The notes: generated from the sequence alone by a model not told the origin. Shown: positions 1 through 5,437, counted from the first letter of the stretch. The stretch is 5,437 nucleotides of DNA from Clostridia bacterium (GCA_017618475.1 JAFZUF010000151.1:1-5437); one strand, 5' to 3'. Numbers and translations are program-made.

Positions 1-730
1 GACCAGTCTTTTTAGTATAGCCAGTCTTCACGCCGATGCAACCATCCAAACTTTTCAACAATTTATTTTTATTAATTAATAAGCGTGATGCATCTACTCC
101 ATCAATACGTTTTTCTTGCGCTGAACAAATTTCCACAAACGTTGGATTACGTAATGCAACCGCACTTAACATCGCTAAATCGCGTGCCGTCGTATAATGG
201 TCAGGATCATCTAAACCATGCGGGTTGGTAAAGTGAGTTCGCGTCGCACCGTATTTGGCGGCTGTTTGGTTCATCATTTCCGCAAATTCTTCAACCGTCG
301 GCGCCACCGCTAAAGCCAAAGCCACTGCGGCATCATTACCCGAACGCAGCATCAAGCCATACAGTAATTCGCGCACGGTCAACTGCTCGCCCTTTTGCAA
401 ATAAATACTACTACCTTCAATACCAATTGCCTCGTCCGCTACACGAATTTTGGTATCCAAATCATCATAATGTTCTAACACGGTTAACGCCGTTACGACT
501 TTGGTGGTTGACGCCATACCCATGGGTTGGTCGGCATTATGGGCAAACAAGACACGTCCGGTCGCCACGTCCAGCGTGCACATTCCCCGCGCCGAAGTAT
601 CACCAACACTGGCGGCGTTGATATACGCTGTCGTTTTGGTTCCGGCCAGCCACACCACACCAAAGAAAAAGCCGACCATTAAGATTACCGCCAACATTAA
701 GGCTCCCACCCGCCACCAAATTTTTTTCAT
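1..730 (-). CDS. D-alanyl-D-alanine carboxypeptidase, peptidase S11 family (3' end beyond window)
   Basis: This is a penicillin-binding protein of the DacA/DacF type, which removes the terminal D-Ala from peptidoglycan pentapeptides on the outer face of the membrane. I translated 243 codons, and the frame is still open at the left edge. Residues 1-31 form a basic, Trp-containing start and one long hydrophobic segment, a signal peptide or anchor. The catalytic motifs are S-T-T-K (nucleophile Ser74, Lys77), S-G-N (130-132) and K-T-G-Y-T (235-239). The usual C-terminal domain, if present, lies outside the window. The ATG at 730 is preferred because an in-frame TAA lies two codons upstream. No good Shine-Dalgarno is visible before it. 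The gene is divergent from the spore-like pair at 803. Sporulation-specific paralogues (DacF, DacB) exist in this family, but nothing here separates them from a vegetative enzyme, so no symbol is given. The family assignment is secure. Confidence 0.95.
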   Translation of the reverse strand, partial: MKKIWWRVGALMLAVILMVGFFFGVVWLAGTKTTAYINAASVGDTSARGMCTLDVATGRVLFAHNADQPMGMASTTKVVTALTVLEHYDDLDTKIRVADEAIGIEGSSIYLQKGEQLTVRELLYGLMLRSGNDAAVALALAVAPTVEEFAEMMNQTAAKYGATRTHFTNPHGLDDPDHYTTARDLAMLSAVALRNPTFVEICSAQEKRIDGVDASRLLINKNKLLKSLDGCIGVKTGYTKKTG

Positions 731-746
731 GCTTTATTATTTCGCA

Positions 747-776
747 TTCACACAAAAATTATTTACCGCATAAATA
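747..776 (+). promoter_or_regulatory. possible sigma-A promoter for the 803-1686 gene pair
   Basis: TTCACA (747-752) and TAAATA (771-776) are separated by 18 bases and lie just upstream of the AAAGGAG ribosome site at 786-792. The implied leader is very short. The match is moderate and the intergenic region is AT-rich, so this could be chance. The divergent carboxypeptidase promoter must lie in the same 72 bases, but I could not choose a convincing one on that strand. A sporulation sigma factor is an alternative, because CATAAATA at 769-776 partly resembles their -10 elements. Confidence 0.3.
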
Positions 777-802
777 AAGCGCATGAAAGGAGTACAAAAA
801 AT

Positions 803-1372
803 ATGAATCGTGTCGTCATTTCCGTACCGCGGGTGCTGGACAGTACAATGGTTGTCATGCAAGATGCTCAATTACAAATTTCGGCGGGAACTATTCCGGC
901 AACCGCCACCGCACCAATCACGGTTAACAGCATTCAAGCCGTTTCGACCGAAACCCAAATGGCAAACATTACCATCACGCCACTCTGCGATAATACTCGT
1001 TGTTCGCGCGTAACCGCCACCGTCAGCGTGCCATTAAACGTCACCATGACCGACAGTGCGAACGTGCAATTCACGACTAACACAACACTAACCAAAAATA
1101 TCAGTATCGTTTTATTCATTCCCGAAGACAGCACCTTCCCCTACAATATTACCGCCGAAGCCGCATTTGGTTATGACAGTGCAACCGTAACAGACGATAC
1201 TTTGACGATTACCAACGCGGTAACCAAAATTTTGGTACGTATTACTGCCATTACCGACTTACTGATTCCCAGTTATGGCTATGCACCGTTAGGTAACGTC
1301 AATGGCAACCAATTCAGCGACAGCCAAAATTTCTTGAACCAACCATTATTTCCGCGCGGAAAAATCTATTAA
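803..1372 (+). CDS. beta-rich protein resembling clostridial spore/coat-associated proteins
   Basis: This is a 189-residue protein with no signal peptide or membrane segment. It is rich in Thr, Val, Ile, Ala and Asn, with alternating patterns typical of beta strands. The start resembles a group of uncharacterised clostridial proteins I recall with an 'R-V-x-V-P-R-V-x-D-S' opening, related to or confused with the SPOCS (DUF3794) domain of spore proteins such as SipL. The C-terminus, with Y-G-Y-A-P near residue 170 and a closing L-P-L-F-P-like stretch (N-Q-P-L-F-P), fits the same group. Two cysteines form C-D-N-T-R-C near residues 62-67. The start is well supported by AAAGGAG at 786-792, ten bases before the ATG. 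The next gene follows after 20 bases with its own ribosome site, so they are probably co-transcribed. The spore link rests on remembered family resemblance, not a search. The gene itself is secure. Confidence 0.85.
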   Translation: MNRVVISVPRVLDSTMVVMQDAQLQISAGTIPATATAPITVNSIQAVSTETQMANITITPLCDNTRCSRVTATVSVPLNVTMTDSANVQFTTNTTLTKNISIVLFIPEDSTFPYNITAEAAFGYDSATVTDDTLTITNAVTKILVRITAITDLLIPSYGYAPLGNVNGNQFSDSQNFLNQPLFPRGKIY

Positions 1373-1392
1373 ATAAAAGGAGTTAAATATAA

Positions 1393-1686
1393 ATGAATTC
1401 ATCGCAAAATTTAATTGTTGCATTGCTTGCCTTATGGTGTTACGCCAACAACAGTAATATTAATCTTGCCAACAATGCCACCTTTTTGTTGATTTTATAC
1501 GCGTTACTAAACCGCAATAATCAAAATAATCAGTGTAACAACCAACAACGCCCACTGCCTTTCCCGAACGGTAACAGCGGCAATGGCTTTAACGGCCAAC
1601 CACCATTTGGCACCCCCTTTAATCAAAATGGCTTTACCCAACCCAACTTCGGCACGCCATTTCCACAAAACCCAACATTTTTTTAA
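1393..1686 (+). CDS. small Asn/Gln-rich protein with hydrophobic N-terminal half and F-G-T-P-F repeats
   Basis: I do not recognise a named family for this 97-residue protein. Residues 5-20 and 28-41 are hydrophobic stretches separated by an Asn-rich segment (N-N-S-N-I-N-L-A-N-N). An Asn/Gln run follows at about 42-53, then a Pro/Gly/Phe/Asn-rich tail. The tail contains two near-copies of an 11-residue unit, Q-P-P-F-G-T-P-F-N-Q-N and Q-P-N-F-G-T-P-F-P-Q-N, and ends P-T-F-F. The start is supported by AAAAGGAG at 1375-1382, ten bases before the ATG. It lies 20 bases after the spore-like gene and just before a terminator, so it is the last cistron of that pair. Low-complexity tails of this kind occur in spore-coat and surface proteins. 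A structural or assembly role is inferred from composition and neighbour only. The two hydrophobic stretches could be membrane helices. Confidence 0.8.
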   Translation: MNSSQNLIVALLALWCYANNSNINLANNATFLLILYALLNRNNQNNQCNNQQRPLPFPNGNSGNGFNGQPPFGTPFNQNGFTQPNFGTPFPQNPTFF

Positions 1687-1705
1687 TCCCACTACTCTCC
1701 ACTTT

Positions 1706-1734
1706 AAAAAGCCGCACCCACGCGACTTTTTTTT
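1706..1734 (+). terminator. rho-independent terminator of the 803-1686 operon
   Basis: AAAAAGCCGC (1706-1715) pairs with GCGACTTTTT (1722-1731) with a single C-A mismatch and a six-base loop, followed by the rest of an eight-T run. It lies 20 bases after the stop codon of the Asn-rich gene and insulates the tRNA promoter that follows. Confidence 0.85.
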
Positions 1735-1738
1735 ATGC

Positions 1739-1767
1739 TTGCAAATTTTACCGCACCATGCTATAAT
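1739..1767 (+). promoter_or_regulatory. sigma-A promoter of the tRNA-Glu gene
   Basis: TTGCAA (1739-1744) and a perfect TATAAT (1762-1767) are separated by the optimal 17 bases. The predicted start lies about 3-5 bases before the mature tRNA 5' end at 1777, which is usual for a single tRNA gene. This is the clearest promoter in the window. Confidence 0.9.
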
Positions 1768-1776
1768 CAAATGTTT

Positions 1777-1851
1777 GGTCCCGTGGTCAAGCGGTTAAGA
1801 CACCACCCTTTCACGGTGGTATCATGGGTTCGATTCCCATCGGGACTACCA
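1777..1851 (+). tRNA. tRNA-Glu (anticodon TTC)
   Basis: A complete cloverleaf can be drawn. The acceptor stem GGTCCCG (1777-1783) pairs with CGGGACT (1841-1847), with one G-U at the end. The anticodon stem CCACC/GGTGG (1803-1807 with 1815-1819) encloses the seven-base loop CTTTCAC, giving anticodon TTC at 1810-1812, which reads GAA/GAG. The T-loop GGTTCGATTCC is canonical. The 3' CCA is encoded (1849-1851). It is a single-gene transcription unit, with a strong promoter upstream and a strong hairpin terminator seven bases downstream. Confidence 0.97.
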
Positions 1852-1857
1852 ACATCT

Positions 1858-1888
1858 AAAAAGACATTTCCGACGAAATGTCTTTTTT
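1858..1888 (+). terminator. strong hairpin terminator, probably bidirectional (tRNA-Glu and the 1938-2819 gene)
   Basis: A perfect 13-bp stem (1858-1870 with 1875-1887, core AAAGACATTTC/GAAATGTCTTT) carries a CGAC tetraloop and ends in a T6 tract. Read from the other strand the same stem ends in T5, so it can also stop the minus-strand transcript arriving from 1938. It sits between two convergent genes and no other hairpin is visible in the 86-base gap. Confidence 0.93.
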
Positions 1889-1937
1889 CTTGTCTATTTA
1901 TTTTTAAATTAGCGGTAATTTTTAAACTAATTTTGGG

Positions 1938-2819
1938 TTACCATTGACCATTCCACAAAATTTTAGCATTACAATATTTATTCCAATTAGCAGTCCATTC
2001 ATCAGCTGGACCACTGATTTCACAATAAATTGTTTGTGAATTTTCCCAACCCAAAAATGCATAACTTTTCAATGTTACAATATTATTTGGAATAATTAAA
2101 GCTCTTAAATTTGTACAATCTTCAAAAGTATGTGTCCCAATAAAGGTTACCGGCAAATTATTATATGTACGCGGAATTATCACCAATTCAGTGCTACTAC
2201 CACTAAAATGTGTAATACCATAAGATTCGCCATCACTAGCTAACTCAAATGTACAATCATTTTCAGTTAAAATGTACGCCCAGCGAGCATATAGTTTCAA
2301 ATTACTTGCAACCGGTGTCGAAAAATTATATTTTTGCGTATATGATGCATTCGTATACCAACCGATAAATTCATAACCACTGCGCGTTGTCGTCGGCGCA
2401 GAAATTATTTCATTTTTATCAACTGTAACATTGTTTAATGTAGTACCACCACAAGTTTCAAACGACACGGTATAAACTTCTCTCCATTTCGCGTACAATG
2501 TTAAATCACTTTGAATTTCAGTTGCAAAATCAAATTTTTGCGTATATCTTGCATCAAGATACCAGCCATCAAATTTATATCCATCACGTGTGGTGGCCGG
2601 TACCGTAGTAATTATTTGTCCGTTTACAACTTCTACCGGTTCAACCGCACTACCTTCACCCGCATCAAAAGTTACTACGCTACTTTTTATTTCTGATTCA
2701 GCCTCGGAATTCGAATTAAGTTTCATTTCATGCCTAAACAAGAAATGTCCCATCACAGCATACAAAAATATCGCTATCAGCGGGAAAATAATTACAAATA
2801 CCAAATTTTTCTTTTTCAT
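1938..2819 (-). CDS. membrane-anchored InlB-type repeat / BspA-like leucine-rich protein
   Basis: This is a 293-residue surface-exposed protein. Residues 1-30 carry K-K-K then a long hydrophobic segment, an uncleaved anchor or signal. A Ser/Glu-rich linker leads to two InlB B-repeats (Flg_new, Listeria-Bacteroides type) at about 48-112 and 116-180, each with the G-Y-x-F-x-G-W-Y core and a closing L-Y-A-[KR]-W. A BspA-like leucine-rich part follows (about 200-268, with F-E-D-C-T-N-L and I-I-P-N-N-I). The tail, with W-T-A-N-W-N near residues 275-280, is typical after such repeats. No LPxTG or choline-binding motif is seen. The ATG at 2819 is preferred because AAGGA lies five bases upstream; a TTG 20 codons earlier has no such site and lies upstream of the predicted transcription start. 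Such repeats are linked to surface binding or adhesion, but no ligand can be named. Composition is more AT-rich than the flanking genes. Confidence 0.9.
   Translation of the reverse strand: MKKKNLVFVIIFPLIAIFLYAVMGHFLFRHEMKLNSNSEAESEIKSSVVTFDAGEGSAVEPVEVVNGQIITTVPATTRDGYKFDGWYLDARYTQKFDFATEIQSDLTLYAKWREVYTVSFETCGGTTLNNVTVDKNEIISAPTTTRSGYEFIGWYTNASYTQKYNFSTPVASNLKLYARWAYILTENDCTFELASDGESYGITHFSGSSTELVIIPRTYNNLPVTFIGTHTFEDCTNLRALIIPNNIVTLKSYAFLGWENSQTIYCEISGPADEWTANWNKYCNAKILWNGQW
2280..2474 (-). repeat. InlB B-repeat unit 2 (coding)
   Basis: This encodes residues 116-180 of the repeat protein, with core S-G-Y-E-F-I-G-W-Y and ending L-Y-A-R-W. The nucleotide match to unit 1 is strongest around the Y-T-Q-K stretch: TTTTTGCGTATAT occurs at 2331-2343 and again at 2535-2547, exactly 204 bases (68 codons) apart. 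Confidence 0.85.
2484..2678 (-). repeat. InlB B-repeat unit 1 (coding)
   Basis: This encodes residues 48-112 of the repeat protein, with core D-G-Y-K-F-D-G-W-Y and ending L-Y-A-K-W. It is separated from unit 2 by only three residues (R-E-V). The spacing and shared sequence indicate tandem duplication, with divergence mostly outside the central core. Confidence 0.85.
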
Positions 2820-2824
2820 GATTT

Positions 2825-2829
2825 TCCTT
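2825..2829 (-). promoter_or_regulatory. Shine-Dalgarno that decides the start of the InlB-repeat gene
   Basis: On the minus strand AAGGA lies five bases before the ATG at 2819. The longer reading from TTG at 2879 lacks a comparable site and would add 20 residues in front of the K-K-K/hydrophobic signal, so the ATG is chosen. Confidence 0.75.
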
Positions 2830-2839
2830 TGCTTGTTTG

Positions 2840-2868
2840 ATTTTAACACAAAACGGCAATTCTTCCAA
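2840..2868 (-). promoter_or_regulatory. extended -10 sigma-A promoter of the InlB-repeat gene
   Basis: On the minus strand TTGGAA (2868-2863) is followed after 17 bases by TAAAAT (2845-2840), with an upstream TGT forming an extended -10. The implied start near 2833 gives a leader of about 14 bases, just enough for the ribosome site. It lies between this gene and the ATPase gene upstream, so this gene can be expressed independently of the repair operon. Confidence 0.6.
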
Positions 2869-2898
2869 CCAAAAATCAACTTTTAACTAAATGTGCTT

Positions 2899-4989
2899 TT
2901 AACAACGCGATTGATGACAGGTGAAATAAATTAATTGGTGGTCCTCGGACAGTTTTTGTAAAAATTGTTTAGCCTTATCAAGTTTGGCATCATCTAAATT
3001 AACAAACGGATCATCTAGCAAAATAAATGGCTTTTCGCCCGCAAACAAAGTATCAATTAAAGCCAAGCGCAGACACAAATCAACTAAATTTTGGTAACCT
3101 TGACTATAATAGTCCACCGTACGCAATTGCCCATATTCTTCAAAAGCCAAATTAAAATCGGTGTCTAAATTCAAATTATTAAACGAACGACCGGCAATCA
3201 ATCCCAAATACTTGGTTAAACTATTCTTCATCGGCGCCAAGAATTTTGCCGACATGTTTTGATTTGCCGCCGTCAAAAAGTTCATCGCGTGTTTTACCGC
3301 CGTCAATTCTTGTTCCAAATTTTGCTTTTGTGCTTGTAACTGTGCCTTTTGATTTTCCCAATCATCAAGCACCGTCATCTCATCATGAATCTGATTAATT
3401 CGTGCCAACAGTTGAACTTTTTCATCACGCGCGGCATCAATCCGTACTTGCAGTTCATGTTCGCGGTGTTGCAAATCGTCAATGTCAACATTGTCTATCA
3501 ACGCCATTTCGTCAAAATGCTTGTCGGTTTTAAATTGTGCCAACTCTTGTTGTTCGGCAACCAACCGTGTCGTTAAAGTTTGCACTTCCGCTGCAATTTT
3601 CTGACGTACTTGTGCCAATTCGCGGACATTGGTCAGCACACGATTAATCACCGCCAATTCGTCGCCATTGACAGTTTCATATTGCTTTAAGAACGCCACC
3701 ACCCCGGCTTGTAATTGTTCAAATTTGGTCGACTCTGGCACCGTGCGTATGTTGTCACTCTTCGGCACTGAAGCAGTTTTCACGTTAATTAAATTCACCA
3801 ACGACAAATACCCCGCCCCCAACAGCACACCGGCGCCCAAAATAAATAACGCCACCGCCAAAAACATTTGTACACGAAAGGTTAAGATACCGCCCAGCAC
3901 ACCTAATGCCGCCAAACCCAACAACCCCCAACAAAGATAGCGTTGTCGACGATTGCGCACCGCATTCCCAGATGTTACTGTTGCTTGCGATTTTAATGAC
4001 TGCAAACGTAACGCATCTTCGTAAACCGTTTGCACCGTTGCCGCAGTCGGAACTTTGCCATTAAAATATTGATTTAACGCTTGGTAACGTTGCACTGCGT
4101 AATCGCCCGCCACCGCCGTTTGTTCCGCCGCGCTTAATGTTTCCCCACGCAAAATTTTTTGCTTAGCTTGCAACACATTTTGCGTTGTCATCACTTGTTG
4201 GTTCAGGCGTGCGCACATGTCTTGGTTCGCACGTTGTTCTTGTACCGCCCCATACGTGTTAATTTGTGCTTTGACTTGATTTTGCTGTTGTACTAACTCC
4301 GCAATCGCCACGTCTTTTTCGGTTACCTGTGCTTGCAACGTTTCGACCACTTGTCCACTGTTGGTTAAGTCCCGAATTTGCGCCGTTAAATCTTCAATTT
4401 GGCTTGTTAAGTTTTGTATTTGTCCGGTTTTCTTATTATTTGACAACGCCACTCGTTTTTTATCCAAGCTGGCATACGCACTTTCGTAATTAAATTCTGC
4501 ATTCGTCCCGTGCATTAAATTAGTTAATTTTTGCACCATGCTTTCGTTCAAATTAGTATCCAATTCTTTCTGTGGAATGTAAACACTGCGTTCAAATGCG
4601 GCTTCGTCTAACCCAAAAATTTCTTCGCCTAACTTTTCGCTGTAATCCTGGCTCTTCTTTCCCGTTGCCACATCAAGCAATGTAAAACTGTCTTCCGCAT
4701 TATTCTTACCAAAGAACCGCTCGATTTTGTATTGCTTGTCGCCCAACGCAAACACCAAATTGCCACCAAAGTTTCCACCTTGCCACGGTAAATATTTTTT
4801 GCGTTCGTTTTCATCTAGACTTTTTCGCGACGTCGATGGTAAACCATAAAACATGGCTTTAATGAACGTAGCAAACGTGGTTTTTCCCCATCCGTTTTCT
4901 TTTTGTAAGCAGTTCAACCCGACCTTAAAATCAAAGTCAAAGTTATTTAATCCACCAAAGTTTTCAATGTGACATTTAATTAAGCGCAT
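2899..4989 (-). CDS. Rad50/SbcC-like AAA ATPase, YhaN type, partner of the adjacent exonuclease
   Basis: This 696-residue ABC/SMC-type ATPase should drive the neighbouring Mre11-like nuclease on DNA ends. The N-terminal lobe has the opening I-x-N-F-G-G, a P-loop E-N-G-W-G-K-T-T (Lys36) and a Q-loop at Gln140. Long coiled-coil regions (about 165-340 and 405-600) flank a hydrophobic hairpin at 352-401, predicted as two membrane helices. The C-terminal lobe carries the signature Y-S-Q-G-Y-Q-N-L (628-635), Walker B F-I-L-L-D-D-P-F (655-662), D-loop N-L-D-D (664-667) and switch His692. Bacillus YhaN is longer, as I recall over 900 residues; the shortening would lie in the coils. The P-loop lacks its first Gly, and no C-x-x-C zinc hook is present. 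The start at 4989 has GGGGAGGA nine bases upstream and lies two bases after the exonuclease stop, indicating translational coupling. No terminator is visible after it. Confidence 0.92.
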   Translation of the reverse strand: MRLIKCHIENFGGLNNFDFDFKVGLNCLQKENGWGKTTFATFIKAMFYGLPSTSRKSLDENERKKYLPWQGGNFGGNLVFALGDKQYKIERFFGKNNAEDSFTLLDVATGKKSQDYSEKLGEEIFGLDEAAFERSVYIPQKELDTNLNESMVQKLTNLMHGTNAEFNYESAYASLDKKRVALSNNKKTGQIQNLTSQIEDLTAQIRDLTNSGQVVETLQAQVTEKDVAIAELVQQQNQVKAQINTYGAVQEQRANQDMCARLNQQVMTTQNVLQAKQKILRGETLSAAEQTAVAGDYAVQRYQALNQYFNGKVPTAATVQTVYEDALRLQSLKSQATVTSGNAVRNRRQRYLCWGLLGLAALGVLGGILTFRVQMFLAVALFILGAGVLLGAGYLSLVNLINVKTASVPKSDNIRTVPESTKFEQLQAGVVAFLKQYETVNGDELAVINRVLTNVRELAQVRQKIAAEVQTLTTRLVAEQQELAQFKTDKHFDEMALIDNVDIDDLQHREHELQVRIDAARDEKVQLLARINQIHDEMTVLDDWENQKAQLQAQKQNLEQELTAVKHAMNFLTAANQNMSAKFLAPMKNSLTKYLGLIAGRSFNNLNLDTDFNLAFEEYGQLRTVDYYSQGYQNLVDLCLRLALIDTLFAGEKPFILLDDPFVNLDDAKLDKAKQFLQKLSEDHQLIYFTCHQSRC

Positions 4990-4991
4990 CG

Positions 4992-5437
4992 TTATAAGTC
5001 CTCCCCGGCAAGCGCCTTCAAACCCACCAAAATCGTTTGTTCCTTTTCCGCATCGGTCAAATTGCTTGCCAACACTTGGCGAATAAATTCACCGCGCAAA
5101 GAAATGTCGTTCGCCACATCCGCCACCTGCACTTGTAGCACTGTTTCGTCCTTGACCTTGGCAAAGTAAAATTGTCCTAATTTTTGTTCCAACATGCCCA
5201 CGTGCTTTTCCCACGCCAACGGGTACTTACCCACCAACGTAATTTTTAATAAGTTAGCCTGACTGTAATTTTGTACCGTCGCCAAAACTTGGTCTTCCAA
5301 TGCGAACCAATCGCGATACAGCGTAACGTCAAACGTTAATTCGATTAATTGTCTTTGGGCGAAAGGTACAAATTGCGACTTAACAGTGTGGTCATTAATC
5401 TCCAATAAAACAAAACCTTTTTCGCCACATTCGTCAA
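4992..5437 (-). CDS. DNA repair exonuclease, SbcD/Mre11 (YhaO) type, C-terminal part only
   Basis: Only the last 147 codons are inside the window. The frame stays open to the right edge, reading D-E-C-G-E-K-G-F-V-L-L-E-I before the region an ORF caller would start from a TTG at 5405. That stretch fits the end of the phosphoesterase-domain region of YhaO-like proteins (G-E-K-G-F-x-L-x-E-I), so the TTG is an internal Leu codon and not a start. The metal-binding His/Asp residues lie outside the window. The visible part is the C-terminal accessory domain, ending S-L-R-G-E-F-I-R, a charged helix and G-L-K-A-L-A-G-E-D-L. The known role is metal-dependent cleavage at DNA ends or hairpins together with a Rad50-like ATPase, and such an ATPase follows after a two-base gap. 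The family call rests on this tail and on the neighbour. Confidence 0.85.
   Translation of the reverse strand, partial: DECGEKGFVLLEINDHTVKSQFVPFAQRQLIELTFDVTLYRDWFALEDQVLATVQNYSQANLLKITLVGKYPLAWEKHVGMLEQKLGQFYFAKVKDETVLQVQVADVANDISLRGEFIRQVLASNLTDAEKEQTILVGLKALAGEDL
4999..5006 (-). promoter_or_regulatory. Shine-Dalgarno of the YhaN-type gene, embedded in the exonuclease 3' end
   Basis: GGGGAGGA on the minus strand lies nine bases before the ATG at 4989 and overlaps the last codons (G-E-D) of the exonuclease. The junction reads stop TAA, two bases, then ATG, so terminating ribosomes can re-initiate and keep the two subunits in step. Confidence 0.8.

Noticed and set aside
501..773. Plus-strand open frames of 64 and 90 residues opposite the carboxypeptidase (427-773)
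   Set aside because: They lie antisense to a gene with all three S11 motifs, have no ribosome site and show no family resemblance.
769..776. CATAAATA as a sporulation sigma factor -10 element
   Set aside because: It matches only the CATA half of the sigma E/K/G patterns and no fitting -35 lies upstream, so it was not listed separately.
934..1134. Minus-strand open frame inside the spore-like gene
   Set aside because: It is fully antisense to a gene with a strong ribosome site; its hydrophobic look is a by-product of Thr/Asn/Val codons read backwards.
1507..1770. Minus-strand 87-residue and plus-strand 71- and 70-residue open frames across the Asn-rich gene, terminator and tRNA
   Set aside because: They run through a terminator, a promoter and a tRNA gene, which rules out conserved coding.
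2280..2678. CRISPR or non-coding tandem array
   Set aside because: There are only two units, they are in frame and they encode InlB B-repeats; there is no short-repeat/spacer pattern.
2820..2879. Longer start (TTG at 2879) for the InlB-repeat gene
   Set aside because: It has no good ribosome site and lies upstream of the predicted transcription start; the ATG at 2819 has AAGGA at proper spacing and begins a typical K-K-K/hydrophobic signal.
3349..4814. Open frames in other frames within the ATPase gene (3349-3576, 3629-3940, 4629-4814)
   Set aside because: They are shadows of a long gene with a complete set of ABC-ATPase motifs and lack ribosome sites.

Overview
The window looks like a stretch of chromosome from a low- to mid-GC member of the Bacillota (Firmicutes), probably Clostridia-like. 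The evidence is A/G-rich Shine-Dalgarno sites (AAAGGAG, GGGGAGGA), sigma-A type promoters, an encoded CCA on the tRNA, a YhaO/YhaN-type exonuclease-ATPase pair, and a small protein resembling clostridial spore-associated proteins. The genus cannot be fixed from this sequence.

Layout, left to right. Positions 1-730 (minus strand, cut by the left edge) hold most of the catalytic domain of a membrane-anchored D-alanyl-D-alanine carboxypeptidase (peptidase S11), with all three active-site motifs visible. A 72-base gap separates it from a divergent plus-strand pair: a 189-residue beta-rich protein resembling clostridial spore/coat-associated proteins, then a 97-residue Asn/Gln-rich protein. This pair ends at a rho-independent terminator (1706-1734). 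A tRNA-Glu(TTC) gene follows, with a near-consensus promoter and a strong 13-bp hairpin terminator that also appears to serve the gene arriving from the other side.

From about 1938 to the right edge every gene is on the minus strand. In transcription order these are a DNA-repair exonuclease of the SbcD/Mre11 (YhaO) type, cut by the right edge so that only the C-terminus is present; a 696-residue Rad50/SbcC-like ATPase of the YhaN type, starting two bases after the exonuclease stop; and a 293-residue membrane-anchored protein with two InlB-type (Listeria-Bacteroides) repeats and a BspA-like leucine-rich segment. The last has its own extended -10 promoter and a visibly more AT-rich composition.

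Functionally, the exonuclease and ATPase should form one nuclease-ATPase complex acting on DNA ends. The ATPase is unusual beside classical Rad50 because a predicted two-helix membrane hairpin sits mid-coiled-coil, where a zinc hook would be expected. The carboxypeptidase trims peptidoglycan stem peptides. The two-gene plus-strand operon may encode spore-surface or envelope proteins, but this is inferred. I found no mobile element, CRISPR array or clearly novel multi-gene system. The least-explained items are the Asn-rich/spore-like pair and the membrane hairpin in the ATPase.
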